Shown here in pieces: positions 33,278-43,332 of a stretch of 64,000 nt of DNA. Location: assembly GCF_035918395.1 (NCBI RefSeq), contig NZ_CP142362.1, positions 657,501 through 721,500 on the forward strand, read 5' to 3'. The notes beneath the pieces are model-generated. The model was not told the DNA's origin. It worked only from the letters and a program-made list of their open reading frames with translations, and did no database searches. The position numbers and the translations under genes are program-made. This stretch comes from Mycolicibacterium sp. ND9-15 (lineage in GTDB: Bacteria > Actinomycetota > Actinomycetes > Mycobacteriales > Mycobacteriaceae). Each line of letters begins with the position of its first letter. The stretch's first letter is position 1.

Positions 33278-34881
33278 CGTGTCCCTTCCTCGTAGATCAG
33301 GTCCCGCCATGACTTCGGGCTCTCGACGAGATCGGTTTGGCGGCCGACGTTTCCGTCCGATGTCGCGTATTGACCGCTCTGCGGGTCATAGTGCGCGATC
33401 GCCACGGACGGGCCCGCCCCGGCCGCGTCGGTGCCAAACGCACTCGGCGCCGCGGATGCCACCGCGCCCGGTGAGGGCGCCGGCGCTGCCGCAGCATCGG
33501 GCAGGGGCGGAATCGCTCCCGGCCCCAGCGGTGGGATCACCGCTCCCGGTACCAGGGGCGGACTGGCCACGGGAGGGAGCGGGGTGCCTTCGAGCGGAGC
33601 GAAAAGGTGCTCGTCGGCCCTGACCCGGTCGTCGGGCGGCACACCCTGTGCAATCAGGTTGGGATCGATCGGGTACGCGCCGAGCGAGTGCTGCCGCATC
33701 GCAAGCGGTTCATAGGGTTTGTCGCTGTAGCACTGCTCAACCGTCGGTGCTCGCTTGCCCGGCACACCCATACACGGCGCATTGCGGGCACCGCGCACGA
33801 CGATCGGCGAGTCCTGCGGCAGCTTGCAGTACAACCCGTCCGGGGTGTCGACCGTGGTCAGATCGGCCGGGTTGCGCCATTCCGAGGGCGGCAGAAAGCC
33901 GACGGTGCACGGGTTGGGATCCGCCATCTGAATCCGGAAGTCGCCGAGCGCGATACCGGTCGGATTGTTCTGGGGAGCCGACGACTGCACGTTGGCCACG
34001 AACGGCGGCAGCAGCACGAGCACCTGTTCGAGCGAGGGGCGATAGGTCACCGCCACCTGACCGAAAGTGGTCATGTTGGCCAACAGCACCGGCAGGGTCG
34101 GTTTGATCTGCTCGAGCAGTAGGGCGGCCTCATTCGCGGCGGCCGGCCCCTGCTCCAGTAGCGTGCGGACTTGCGGGTCGTTGACCACGACCTGTTGGGT
34201 GACGCCGGCGAGGCTCTGTGCCCACAGCCGCAGCGCATCGGTTGTTCGGGCCTGCGAATCCAGCAGCGGCACAGAATCTTCGGCCAACCTCGCCGAGCTG
34301 GCGGCATCGCTGTTCAGGGCGCCCGCGATCGTGGCCGACGAATCGACCAGCGACCCCATGTCGTAACCGGCACCTCCGAACGCCTCGAACGATTCGTCGA
34401 TCAACGTTTTCAGCTGCCCCTTGGGGATGCTCGCGATCAACGTGTTGACCTGATCCAGCATCGGGCTGACCTGCTGCGGGATCGTGGTATCGGCCATCAG
34501 GATCACCGAGCCGTCCTGCAGGTACGGCGGTGAGTCCGTGCGCGGTAGCAGCTCGACGTACTGTTCACCGACCGCGGAGACGCTGCGCACCTCGGCGTGT
34601 AGATCGGCGGGGATCTTGGGCGAGGTGTCGAGTTGAAGCGTGGCGGTGGCCTGCGTGCGGGACACATCCATCTCGGTCACCTTGCCGACCTGCACGCCCC
34701 GGTAGGTGACGTTGGCGAAGCGGTACAGCCCGCCCGAGGACGGCAATTGCAGCGTGACGGTGATCTTTCCGACCCCCAGGAGAGTGGGAACCTGCATGTA
34801 GACGAAGACCATCGCGAGCACACCGATGATCGACGCGATCGTGAAGATCACGAGTTGGATCCGCACCATGCGCGGCAGCAT
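33274..34881 (-). CDS. MCE-family protein, position F
   Basis: 535 aa. The single N-terminal membrane helix is VIFTIASIIGVLAMVFVYMQ. The MlaD/MCE domain follows (ANVTYRGVQVGKVTEMDV), then helical repeats, and a long Pro/Ala-rich low-complexity tail (about residues 450-515). The ATG at 34881 overlaps the MceE stop (TGATG). Six Mce proteins form the hydrophobic tube of Mce lipid importers; F is the last and carries the disordered extension. Confidence 0.9.
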   Translation of the reverse strand: MLPRMVRIQLVIFTIASIIGVLAMVFVYMQVPTLLGVGKITVTLQLPSSGGLYRFANVTYRGVQVGKVTEMDVSRTQATATLQLDTSPKIPADLHAEVRSVSAVGEQYVELLPRTDSPPYLQDGSVILMADTTIPQQVSPMLDQVNTLIASIPKGQLKTLIDESFEAFGGAGYDMGSLVDSSATIAGALNSDAASSARLAEDSVPLLDSQARTTDALRLWAQSLAGVTQQVVVNDPQVRTLLEQGPAAANEAALLLEQIKPTLPVLLANMTTFGQVAVTYRPSLEQVLVLLPPFVANVQSSAPQNNPTGIALGDFRIQMADPNPCTVGFLPPSEWRNPADLTTVDTPDGLYCKLPQDSPIVVRGARNAPCMGVPGKRAPTVEQCYSDKPYEPLAMRQHSLGAYPIDPNLIAQGVPPDDRVRADEHLFAPLEGTPLPPVASPPLVPGAVIPPLGPGAIPPLPDAAAAPAPSPGAVASAAPSAFGTDAAGAGPSVAIAHYDPQSGQYATSDGNVGRQTDLVESPKSWRDLIYEEGTR

Positions 34882-36044
34882 CAGCCACCACCCCCGGGCT
34901 CCCATGGCGCGGGGGCCGCATTCGGGATCGGGCCGAACGGCGGCGACGTGCCCACTCCCAGTGGGAATTTCGTGTAATACGCGTCGTAGCCGGGATCGCC
35001 GGGCGCGGGGATCAACGACGCACGGTCCTGTCCGAGGCGGGTGCCGAGCAGCAACCCGCGCTTGAGTCGGGCATTCGTCCAATCGACCGTGACCCAGAGG
35101 TTCACGTAGTCCCCGCGGACGCCCCGGTCGATCAGGTTCTGGGTCAGTGGGAACGTCGGCAGCCAGGCCAGCGCGGTGTCGATCTCGGGACCCACATCGG
35201 CGAGCGCCCGCAACGTCGGCTCCAGGTTCTGCAGATTTTTCACGAGATCGGCCTGCGTGTCGTTGATCAACCCGGACACCGTGTCGCTGAACTGCCCCAG
35301 CCGCTCCAGCGCGGTGGTGAACCTGGGCCGCTCCTGGAGCAGGACGTCGAGCGCGGGCGGGATCTTGTTGAGCGCCCGGGTCAGCACTTGCTGCTCATCG
35401 CCCAGCCGCTGCGAAAACCTGTTCAGCTCTACGATCGTCGCGATGATGTTGTCGCGCTGCTGGTAGAGGGTACCGACGAAGGTGTCCAGGCGGGTGATCA
35501 AATCACGCACGGCGCCCTGACGCCCCGACAGCGCGGTGTTGAAATTGGCGATGATGTCGCCGATCTGGCCGAGCCCGCCACCGTTGACGACGGCTGCCAG
35601 CGAGGACAGCGTCTGCTCGGTCGACGGATAGGTCGATGTCTTGTCGAGAGCGATCGTCGCGCCGGGGCTCAGCCGGCCGCTGGGCGCCGCCCCCGGCGGC
35701 GGGTCAAGCGCCACATGCATGGAACCCAGGAGGCTGGTCTGCCCGACCGTCGCGACCGCGTTGCCCGGCACGACCACCTCGGGTTTGACCGAGAGCTCGA
35801 GGTCGATGTGCCAGCCGTGCAACGTCATCCTGCCCACGCTGCCGACCACGACGTCATCGATCATCACCGGCGAGTTCGATTCCAGCGTACCGATGTTCGC
35901 GAGTTCGACGTGGTAGACGTTGGCGTCGGCGCCGCGGCCCACCGCACCCGGCAGCGGTAGCGAGTTGACGCCCTGGAACGAGCATCCGGTGACCGTCAGC
36001 AGCACGCTGAGCCCGATCGCTCCCATCCGCCGGCCCATCATCAC
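34881..36044 (-). CDS. MCE-family lipoprotein, position E (LprK-like)
   Basis: 387 aa. A lipoprotein signal is present: GAIGLSVLLTVTGC, with the lipobox Cys at about residue 21. The MCE domain follows (VMIDDVVVGSVGRMTL). In all mce operons, the fifth gene encodes the lipoprotein, so position E is certain. The C-terminus is Pro-rich (PFGPIPNAAPAPWEPG). The start overlaps the MceD stop by 4 bases. Confidence 0.92.
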   Translation of the reverse strand: MMMGRRMGAIGLSVLLTVTGCSFQGVNSLPLPGAVGRGADANVYHVELANIGTLESNSPVMIDDVVVGSVGRMTLHGWHIDLELSVKPEVVVPGNAVATVGQTSLLGSMHVALDPPPGAAPSGRLSPGATIALDKTSTYPSTEQTLSSLAAVVNGGGLGQIGDIIANFNTALSGRQGAVRDLITRLDTFVGTLYQQRDNIIATIVELNRFSQRLGDEQQVLTRALNKIPPALDVLLQERPRFTTALERLGQFSDTVSGLINDTQADLVKNLQNLEPTLRALADVGPEIDTALAWLPTFPLTQNLIDRGVRGDYVNLWVTVDWTNARLKRGLLLGTRLGQDRASLIPAPGDPGYDAYYTKFPLGVGTSPPFGPIPNAAPAPWEPGGGG

Positions 36045-37423
36045 GGCGTCCCACCGTTCGGCACCGGCGGCAGCACCGCCGGTTGGCCCGGTGTATCCGG
36101 TCGCTCCGCCGGCAGCAACATGTCCTGCAGAGTCGGCGGACCGGGTGGCGGGGGCGCGACGCCCGGCGGCGGCCCGAAACCGGGCGGCGGCGGCACGTCA
36201 CCGGCCCCGGTGTACGCCGACACCGCGGGGGGGCTCTCTGGCTGCTCGTCCGTCGGTCCGCCCGCACCGGGCATCAGCTCCGGTTCGGAGTACCGCAGCA
36301 TGTACGGCGGCGGGTTCGACGACAGGAACAAGCTGAACGGGAACGGCACGTTGTTGAAGTTCGCGGTGCGCAGGCCCGGCCCGAGGTACTGCGAGCACAG
36401 TTTGCCCGTCGTCGGCGCGGTGACGTTCTCGAGCGCCCCGATCATGCCGCAGATGGCCCACACCGGATTCGACATGTTGTTCAGTACGAACACGCCGCTG
36501 GCGGCGCCGGTGCGCGGGTCGAACATGTTCACCGCGTTGGCGATCGAGTGCGGCGCGATGTGCAGGACGTTCTCCAGCGCCATGCGGTGGTCGGCGAGGT
36601 TCTGCGTGACGTTGGCCAGTCGCTGGATCTGTTCGGCGGTCTGGTCTCGCGTTCCGCGGATGAAGCGGGTCGCCTCCCCGACGACGTCGGACAGGTTCTT
36701 CAGCGCGCCGTCGAGATCGGATCGACTGTCGTCGACAACGCTGGTCAATGTCGCGAACCTGTCCTGGAACTGCACGATCTGTTCGTTGCTGTTTCGCAGC
36801 GCGGTGACGAACGTCTGCAGGTGGGCGATCGTGTCGACGATGTTGCCGCTGCCGTCGGCGAGGATCCGGCCGACGCCGGACAACTGCGCCAGCGTCTGGC
36901 GCAGTTTGTCGCCGTTGCCGTCCAGGGCGGTGGCCGCGCCGTCGATGAACCGGCCCACCGAACCGGTCGACATCGCTTCGGCGGGACCCAGATCCGTCGC
37001 CAAGCGCATCAGTTGCTCTTTGACCTCGTTCCACTCGACCGGCACGGCGGTGCGCTCGATGGGGATCACCGCCCCGTCGGCCATCGCGGGTCCCGACTCG
37101 TATGCGGGTGTGAGTTGGACATACCGGGCCGAGACCAGATTCTGGGCGACGATCACCGCCTTGGCGTCGGCGGGAACCCTGATGCCGTGGTCGACGGCCA
37201 GCTTCATCTCGGCCTGGGTGCCGATTGGTTTGATGGCCTCGATGGTGCCCACCTTGACGCCCGCGATGCGGACCTCGTCGCCGGGGTAGATCGCGGTGGC
37301 GGTGGTGAAACGGGCGGTGATCGTCGTGGGATGGAAGACGGTCTGCCGGACCAGCACCACCACCCCGCCGACGAGGACCGCCACCAGCGCCACCGCGACC
37401 GCACGCTTGACGAAGCTGTTCAT
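36041..37423 (-). CDS. MCE-family protein, position D
   Basis: 460 aa from the ATG at 37423, which overlaps the MceC stop (ATGA). Membrane helix AVAVALVAVLVGGVVVLV, then the MCE domain (PGDEVRIAGVKVGTIEAI). A long helical region is followed by a strongly Pro-rich tail after residue ~385 (VPPPPGFGPPPGVAPPPPG). Such tails are usual in mycobacterial MceC/D/F and lie outside the folded tube. Confidence 0.9.
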   Translation of the reverse strand: MNSFVKRAVAVALVAVLVGGVVVLVRQTVFHPTTITARFTTATAIYPGDEVRIAGVKVGTIEAIKPIGTQAEMKLAVDHGIRVPADAKAVIVAQNLVSARYVQLTPAYESGPAMADGAVIPIERTAVPVEWNEVKEQLMRLATDLGPAEAMSTGSVGRFIDGAATALDGNGDKLRQTLAQLSGVGRILADGSGNIVDTIAHLQTFVTALRNSNEQIVQFQDRFATLTSVVDDSRSDLDGALKNLSDVVGEATRFIRGTRDQTAEQIQRLANVTQNLADHRMALENVLHIAPHSIANAVNMFDPRTGAASGVFVLNNMSNPVWAICGMIGALENVTAPTTGKLCSQYLGPGLRTANFNNVPFPFSLFLSSNPPPYMLRYSEPELMPGAGGPTDEQPESPPAVSAYTGAGDVPPPPGFGPPPGVAPPPPGPPTLQDMLLPAERPDTPGQPAVLPPVPNGGTP

Positions 37424-38520
37424 CGTCCCGGCCTCCACTGCTCATGGGGCATCGGAATTCCGTTGTAGGGGAACGGGAGCTCGGCGCGCGGTCCGGCGTT
37501 GTCGGGTGGCTGGCCGGCATTGACGCCGCGCCGGAACCCGAACGCGTAGTCGAAGAACGGCTGCAGCAGCTGGCCGAAGACGATGTTGGGAATGTAGGCC
37601 TGGTAGTACGGACCGTTTCCGATGGTCTCGCCCAGCGTGATCTGGAACTTCGCCAGCCCGGGAAGGGCTTTCGCGATGTTGTCGCGGTTCTTCTCCAGGA
37701 CCTCGGTGACTCGGTTGAGCTTCTCGAGGGTGGGCGCGAGCTCCCGCTCGTTGTCGGCGATGAGCCCGGACAACTGCCTGGACATGGCCGAGGTGTGCGC
37801 GAGCAACTCGACGATGGCATGGCGCCGCGCCGACAACACCGTCACCAGGTCGTTGGCGTTGAGTATCAGCGTGTTCACCTGTTCGCTGCGATCCGACAGG
37901 ATCTCGGTGACATCTGCGCCGTTTTCGAGCAGTTCGCCCAGGGTGTCGTCGCGGTCGTTGATCGCCCGGGACAACCGGGTCAGCCCGTCGAACGCGGGCC
38001 CCAGTTGCGGGGCAACCTGGTCCAGGGTGGCCGACAAGGTGTCCAACGATTGGTTCAACGAGGCGGTGTCGGTGCCCGCGGTGTTGGTCGTCAACTCGCT
38101 CACCGCTTCGGTGAGCGAATACGGGGATGCGGTGCGGGACAACGGGATCACATCCCTCGGATGCAGCGACCCGTCGCCCTTGGATTCCAGGGTCACGACG
38201 CGCTCGCCCAACAGGGTTCCGGTGCGGATGTGTGCGGTCGTGTCCGAGCCCAGCGCCACCGAGCCGTCGATCGCGAACGTCACCAACGCGTTGCGACCGT
38301 CCAGCGCGACGCTGGACACCCTGCCCACCTTGATACCCGAAATCGTCACGTCGTTGCCGGCCGCTACGCCGCCGGCGTCGGCGAACTGCGCCTGGTACCG
38401 GACCGCGGTCGCCCACGACACGAGCCGCTCCGGGGCAAGCCCGACGGCGATCACGAGCACGATCAGCACCGCGCCGATGAGACCGGCCCGGATGAGATGT
38501 CTGCCACGGTATTTCAGCAT
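37420..38520 (-). CDS. MCE-family protein, position C
   Basis: 366 aa from the ATG at 38520 (TGATG overlap with MceB). Membrane helix AGLIGAVLIVLVIAVGLAP, then the MCE domain with GNDVTISGIKVGRVSSVAL and ALVTFAIDG. The rest is predicted coiled-coil-like helix. Unlike many MceC proteins, it has no long Pro-rich tail; it ends NGIPMPHEQWRPGR. Confidence 0.9.
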   Translation of the reverse strand: MLKYRGRHLIRAGLIGAVLIVLVIAVGLAPERLVSWATAVRYQAQFADAGGVAAGNDVTISGIKVGRVSSVALDGRNALVTFAIDGSVALGSDTTAHIRTGTLLGERVVTLESKGDGSLHPRDVIPLSRTASPYSLTEAVSELTTNTAGTDTASLNQSLDTLSATLDQVAPQLGPAFDGLTRLSRAINDRDDTLGELLENGADVTEILSDRSEQVNTLILNANDLVTVLSARRHAIVELLAHTSAMSRQLSGLIADNERELAPTLEKLNRVTEVLEKNRDNIAKALPGLAKFQITLGETIGNGPYYQAYIPNIVFGQLLQPFFDYAFGFRRGVNAGQPPDNAGPRAELPFPYNGIPMPHEQWRPGR

Positions 38521-39545
38521 CAGGGCTCGGCGCACCTCCCGGTTTCTTGTCGGAGCCACGGGAAGACCGCCGTGCGACCTTGCAGGTCGGTCACCCGCCA
38601 CTTGAGCTCGCAGATGTAGTAGTTGAAGAAGCTGCCGTAGGACCCCGTGCGGATCAGCTTGCGGTAGTTCTCCGGCGCCTTCTGCAGACTCGTGTCCACC
38701 CGGTCCTTCTGGAAGTCGAGGTTGATTGCCAAGCGGGTGAGTTCGTCCACGGTGCCGGCGAGCGGCGCCCGCGCATCGGTGAGGAGATCAGCCACCGACG
38801 CCGTTCCGTTGTTCAGCGACTCGATCGCCGTCCCGATCGGATCCCGCTCTGCGGCAAGCTCGGTGACGAACCTCTCCAACCGGTCGACCGTGCCCGAGAA
38901 CTTGTCCCCCTCCCGGTTCAGCGTGACGAGCAGCGTGCGCAGATTGTCGATCAGCGCCTGAATGGTCTGATTGTGCTCGGCCAACGCGGTGGTGAAACCG
39001 GAGGTGTTGTTCAGCAGCGAGTGCAGGGTGCCGCCCTGGCCCTGGAAGATCTGGATCAGCGACGCCGACAGCGTGTTCACGTCTTCGGGATTCAGGCCTC
39101 GGATAACGGGTTTGAGACCGCCCAGCAGTAAGTCGAGGTCGAGCGCCGACTGGGTCCGCTCCACCGGAATCTGTGAGCCGGGCGGCATCGGCGTCCCGTC
39201 CGGGCCCTCGAGCAGTTCCAGGTAACGGTCGCCGACCAGGTTCAAGTAGCGCACCGCCGCCCGCGTGCCCGTCGTCATGCGCACGTTCCGGTCGGCGTCG
39301 AAGGTGACCAGCACCGTCTTGTCCGGGCGCAGTTTCACGCTGTTGACCGTGCCGACCCGCATCCCCGCCACCCGCACCGACTGCCCCGCCTCCAACCGGG
39401 AGGCGTCGGCGAACACCACCGAATAGCCCTTTGTGCGGCCGGTCTGGTACTGACCGAAGATGAAGAACAACGATGCGGTCAGCACGGTCATGACGAGCGC
39501 GAAGACTCCGAACTTGATCAGCGTCGACCGCAACGAGCGCCTCAT
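38520..39545 (-). CDS. MCE-family protein, position B
   Basis: 341 aa from the ATG at 39545, overlapping the MceA stop (ATGA). Membrane helix FGVFALVMTVLTASLFFIFG, MCE domain AGQSVRVAGMRVGTVNSVKL, then a conserved C-terminus (SYGSFFNYYICELKWRV) with a Cys pair typical for MceB. Confidence 0.9.
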   Translation of the reverse strand: MRRSLRSTLIKFGVFALVMTVLTASLFFIFGQYQTGRTKGYSVVFADASRLEAGQSVRVAGMRVGTVNSVKLRPDKTVLVTFDADRNVRMTTGTRAAVRYLNLVGDRYLELLEGPDGTPMPPGSQIPVERTQSALDLDLLLGGLKPVIRGLNPEDVNTLSASLIQIFQGQGGTLHSLLNNTSGFTTALAEHNQTIQALIDNLRTLLVTLNREGDKFSGTVDRLERFVTELAAERDPIGTAIESLNNGTASVADLLTDARAPLAGTVDELTRLAINLDFQKDRVDTSLQKAPENYRKLIRTGSYGSFFNYYICELKWRVTDLQGRTAVFPWLRQETGRCAEP

Positions 39546-40735
39546 CCGGGCTGCCCGATCTGCGCGGTATTGCGCGGTGGCCCAGCGGTTTCGGTGTCGG
39601 GGAACATGATCTGCTTGATGATGTCGGCGTTGAGGACGATACCCGGGTAGGTGCGTCGCCACGGATTCGTTCCGGTGTCGGCCACCACGTACGGTGCGAC
39701 ACCCTCGAAGGGCATCTTCGGCAACCCGGTGCACTGCGGCCCGCCTTCGGCACCGGCCTTGGGTAGATCCAGCGGATACCGGTAGCGTTCCTGGGCCCAC
39801 AGGAAGCCGGCCAGCACCTCGACCCCCGGCTCTTTGAGTGGTGGCAGATGAGACGCCTCGACCATGCCCGCCAGCGCGCACCACAGCGCCTGGTTGTACT
39901 CGTTGGTCAGCTCAGTGGTCGGCACCAGCAACCGCAGCACCTCGGTCAGGGAATGCCGGTTCTGGCCGATCACCTCGTTGCCGACGTCGGCCAGGCCGAT
40001 CACGCCGACAAGCGCCGCATCGAGGTTCTGCTGCTCCTCGACCAAGGTCTCGCTGATCCGTGTCGCGTTGTCGGCGACCGACACGAAATCCCCTGCCGCG
40101 TCGGCATATGCGCGCAGCACATCGGGGGCGAGTTTCAGATCGCGACTGAGCGCGGGCAGGCTCGGTTCCAACGCCGCGAGGTAGGAATCCAGGTCGGAAA
40201 GCATCTGACCGAACTTCTGCCCCCGCCCGGACACGGCTGACGCGATGGCCCCCAGGGTAGCGTTGAGCTTCGCCGGCTCGATCGTGGACAGTACCGAGGT
40301 CAGCTGCTCGAAGACGGTGTTCACCTCGACCATCACGTGCTGGGCCTCTATCACCTGACCGGCGCGCAGCGATTGCGGTGACGGGTCGTCGGGGAAGACG
40401 AACTGCACCTGCTTCGCGCCGAACACCGTCGGCGACGCGATGTCCACCAGCGCGTTGGCCGGAATCGCGTCGAGCCGTGAGGGATCCATCGCAAGGTGGA
40501 TCGCCGCTTCACCGCTCGGTAGTTCCTCGATCGACGCGACTCGCCCCACTTGAACGCCGCGAACCTGAACCTTCGCATCAGGATTCATCACCAGGCCGGC
40601 GCGCTGCGAGATGACCGTGACCGGCACGGTGTCAGCGAGACTGCCCCGAAACAGGTTTGCCGCCAACACGAACACGGCCACTGCCAAGACGATGGATGCC
40701 AACCCGACGAGCGGACGCAGCAGATGCTGCATCAC
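39542..40735 (-). CDS. MCE-family protein, position A (first gene of operon)
   Basis: 397 aa, GTG at 40735 with GAGG 7 bases upstream. Membrane helix LVGLASIVLAVAVFVLAANL, then MCE domain (KVQVRGVQVGRVASIEEL) and the MceA-type C-terminal domain (LVPTTELTNEYNQALWCALA). In normal mce operons, the permease genes yrbEA and yrbEB precede this gene. Here the upstream 560 bases hold none, so permeases must come from elsewhere or have been lost. Confidence 0.9.
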   Translation of the reverse strand: MMQHLLRPLVGLASIVLAVAVFVLAANLFRGSLADTVPVTVISQRAGLVMNPDAKVQVRGVQVGRVASIEELPSGEAAIHLAMDPSRLDAIPANALVDIASPTVFGAKQVQFVFPDDPSPQSLRAGQVIEAQHVMVEVNTVFEQLTSVLSTIEPAKLNATLGAIASAVSGRGQKFGQMLSDLDSYLAALEPSLPALSRDLKLAPDVLRAYADAAGDFVSVADNATRISETLVEEQQNLDAALVGVIGLADVGNEVIGQNRHSLTEVLRLLVPTTELTNEYNQALWCALAGMVEASHLPPLKEPGVEVLAGFLWAQERYRYPLDLPKAGAEGGPQCTGLPKMPFEGVAPYVVADTGTNPWRRTYPGIVLNADIIKQIMFPDTETAGPPRNTAQIGQPG

Positions 40736-41303
40736 CGACCGACCTCGCGTCCGCAGCGGGAGCGCTCACAACCGCACCCCGTTGGTCGGTATGACAAGCC
40801 CGTTTTCCCCCCAGAGCGCGTTCGAGGACGGTGCAGGACTTTACGCCGGAACATATCTTTGGGTCAATCGCTCCCGTGTTCATATGGTCTACGCCGGATA
40901 TTCGATGCCTCACCACCACTGTGCCGACGCGAATACTTATTTGCTGTGCAAGAATGTCACAGACTTCGGGCCTGTTCAATAGGCAGAAATTAGACACCGC
41001 GATGTTGTCTGTCTCACACGTGGTACGCCCGTTCAGCGGGCGTCAACTGGCTCGACTGATCCGCGCATAGCGGAACAAGGATTAGGCTCGCTCGCCTGGG
41101 CGTCGGTTGGATTTCACCCGTCAGTCCGCGCGCCCCAATGAATCATGCCGCGTCGACACGCCGGTACTCGGCTAAATGACAATCTTTATAAGAAGAGAGA
41201 CGGTCGGTATCGGAAAAGATTGACGCCGCGAAAATCCTGGACACCGAGCATCGTGCGAATCGCACCGACCTTTGCCAAAAGCTTTGTCCGCCCAGCGCAG
41301 CCG
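40736..41303. other. AT-richer intergenic gap between mce operon and core genes
   Basis: 568 bases with clearly more A/T than the flanks (for example ATCTTTATAAGAAGAGAG near 41183). No open frame has convincing mycobacterial codon use, and no YrbE sequence is present. A weak copy of the shared motif is at 40849-40863. The composition suggests old transferred DNA at the island edge. Confidence 0.5.
40849..40863 (-). promoter_or_regulatory. Weak copy of the 15-bp motif before the mce operon
   Basis: On the minus strand: CCCAAAGATATGTTC, matching the consensus except at positions 1 and 10, and located 114 bases before the MceA start. It would tie the mce genes to the same regulon as the enzymes. 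Confidence 0.45.
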
Positions 41304-41609
41304 CTATTCGGGAAGGCGCAATTCGGGCTTTTCGACCTCTTCAATATTGACGTCTTTGAAGGTAATTACCCGAACATGCTTCACGAAGCGGGCGGGCCGG
41401 TACATGTCCCACACCCAGGCGTCGGCGAGCCGTAGCTCGAAGTAGACCTCGCCCTCGGAATTGCGCGGCACCACCTCGACGCTGTTCGCGAGGTAGAACC
41501 TCCGCTCGGTCTCCACCACGTAGCTGAACTGCCCGACGATGTCCTTGTACTCGCGGTAGAGCGAGAGCTCCATCTCGGTTTCGTACTTCTCGAGATCTTC
41601 GGCACTCAT
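41304..41609 (-). CDS. DUF2469 protein (Rv2901c orthologue)
   Basis: 101 aa, nearly invariant in mycobacteria: EDLEKYETEMELSLYREYKD, RRFYLANSVEVVP, ADAWVWDMYRPARFV. Function unknown. Its place directly after rnhB is conserved in M. tuberculosis (Rv2901c next to Rv2902c). It marks the start of the conserved core block. Confidence 0.92.
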   Translation of the reverse strand: MSAEDLEKYETEMELSLYREYKDIVGQFSYVVETERRFYLANSVEVVPRNSEGEVYFELRLADAWVWDMYRPARFVKHVRVITFKDVNIEEVEKPELRLPE

Positions 41610-41670
41610 CGGCTCAGCTGTCCTTCATGTTGGTCTCGGCCCTCGCCAGCTCTTCCACCGCCATTGTCCC

Positions 41671-42402
41671 CTACCCCACTTCGCCACGGTGATCCGGTGG
41701 ACCGACATCGCCGGCGTCGACGAGCTCGGTCACCACCTGGATCCCGCCGGCCGTGGCCACCCGGCGGACGTTGATGAACGAATACCGGTGTTGGGCGGAG
41801 GGGCCCAACTCGGCCAGCGCCGCGCTGTGCGCCGGGGTGCTGTAGCCCTTGTGCTCGGCGAACCCGTAACCGGGGTGCTCGGCCTCCATCCTCACCATCA
41901 ATCGGTCGCGGCTCACCTTGGCCAGTACGCTGGCCGCCGCAATGCAGGCCGCCGCCGCGTCGCCACCCACTACCGGCAGCGAGGGCGCCGGCAGACCGGG
42001 CACCCGAAACCCGTCGGAGAGCACATAACCTGGCCGTACCGACAGGCCGGCCACCGCCCGGCGCATGCCCTCGATGTTGGCCACATGCACGCCGCGCCGG
42101 TCGACCTCCGTCGACGGAATGAACACCACGTGGTAGGCCAGCGCATACCGCCGGATCAGCGGGTACAGCCGCTCCCGCTCCTTTTCGTTCAGCTTCTTGG
42201 AGTCGTCGAGCGCTGCCAGGCTCTCCAACCGGTTCGGACCGAGTACGCAGGCGGCGACGACCAGCGGTCCCGCGCACGCGCCCCGGCCGACCTCGTCGAC
42301 GCCGGCAACGGGTCCCAGGCCACTGCGATACAGCGCAGATTCCAGTGTGCGCAAGCCCGAGGACTTCCGGATCACGGTGCGTGGCGGCCATGTCGCCGGC
42401 AA
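41671..42402 (-). CDS. rnhB: Ribonuclease HII
   Basis: 243 aa, TTG start with TAGGAG 8 bases upstream, in the position of the Met of the M. tuberculosis protein ([13 protein letters not shown]). It removes RNA from RNA-DNA hybrids and single ribonucleotides. The catalytic motif is [14 protein letters not shown], with later acidic residues and [14 protein letters not shown]. Between lepB and the DUF2469 gene, as in M. tuberculosis. Confidence 0.95.
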   Translation of the reverse strand: MPATWPPRTVIRKSSGLRTLESALYRSGLGPVAGVDEVGRGACAGPLVVAACVLGPNRLESLAALDDSKKLNEKERERLYPLIRRYALAYHVVFIPSTEVDRRGVHVANIEGMRRAVAGLSVRPGYVLSDGFRVPGLPAPSLPVVGGDAAAACIAAASVLAKVSRDRLMVRMEAEHPGYGFAEHKGYSTPAHSAALAELGPSAQHRYSFINVRRVATAGGIQVVTELVDAGDVGPPDHRGEVG

Positions 42403-42430
42403 GGACGGATCTCCTACTGCGTCGTGGCGG

Positions 42431-43297
42431 TTACGTCTGGGGGTTCACGCTGCCCACCCCGCCCCAACGCGACGGGGGCCAGGCGATGAACCGTGCCTTT
42501 CCGATGACATTGTCCACCGGCACTGTGCCCGCCGTGGGGTCGCCCGTGCACAGCAGACCCTTCTGGGCATCGGCGGGGGTGCTGGTGCAGTGCGCGCGGG
42601 AATCGGCCGAGTGGGTGCGGTTGTCGCCCATCACCCACAACCGGTCCCGCGGTACCTTCACGGGCCCGAACTCATTGCCCAGGCATGGGTAGACCGCTGG
42701 GTCGGCACGCATCGTGTCGGGGTCCAGGTATGGCTCGTCGAGCCGTTTACCGTCGACGGTCAGCCCCGTCGCGGCTCGACACTCGACGGTCTGCCCGCCC
42801 ACCGCGATGATCCGCTTGACGAGGTCGTTCTCGTCGGGCGGAACGAAACCGATGACCGACAGTGCGTTCTGCACCCATCGCACGGCGGTGTTGTCCGAGC
42901 GGATCGACCGGTAGTTGATGTTCCAGTTCGGCGGCCCCTTGAACACGACCACGTCGCCGGGCTCCGGAGACGCGAACCGGTAGGTCAGCTTGTCCACCAT
43001 GATGCGGTCACCGGTGCAGCCGGGACAGCCGTGCAGCGTGGGTTCCATCGACTCCGACGGGATCAGGTAGGGCCGCGCGACGAACGTCAGCACGACGTAG
43101 TACAGGACCAGTGCGATCGAGATGAGGATCGCGAATTCCCGCAGGGCACCGCCTTTTTTCTTGGGCTGGACCGCATCGCTGTCCGGCGCCGTGGCCTCGG
43201 ATGGGCGCTCGGCTGTCGACTCGTCTGATTCTGGGTGACCGGCCACCGCATCAGGGTAGCCAGCGCGGTCCTCGGCCCCGCGCTGCTCGCGCTCCAA
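42431..43297 (-). CDS. lepB: Signal peptidase I
   Basis: 288 aa, TTG start with GGGAG 8 bases upstream. It cleaves signal peptides outside the membrane. An acidic, disordered N-terminus of ~50 residues precedes the membrane anchor [20 protein letters not shown]. The catalytic Ser is in [11 protein letters not shown] and the Lys in [11 protein letters not shown]; box E is [20 protein letters not shown] insert with two Cys follows the Ser region, as in other mycobacteria. Confidence 0.95.
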   Translation of the reverse strand: MEREQRGAEDRAGYPDAVAGHPESDESTAERPSEATAPDSDAVQPKKKGGALREFAILISIALVLYYVVLTFVARPYLIPSESMEPTLHGCPGCTGDRIMVDKLTYRFASPEPGDVVVFKGPPNWNINYRSIRSDNTAVRWVQNALSVIGFVPPDENDLVKRIIAVGGQTVECRAATGLTVDGKRLDEPYLDPDTMRADPAVYPCLGNEFGPVKVPRDRLWVMGDNRTHSADSRAHCTSTPADAQKGLLCTGDPTAGTVPVDNVIGKARFIAWPPSRWGGVGSVNPQT

Positions 43298-43332
43298 CGA
43301 TCAGGCTCCCGCGCCGGCAGCCGGCCGGGAAG

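Noticed and set aside
34881..35082. Longer N-terminus for MceF (67 more codons)
   Set aside because: It would read through the MceE 3' end, is basic and unlike Mce proteins; the ATG at 34881 directly precedes the membrane helix.
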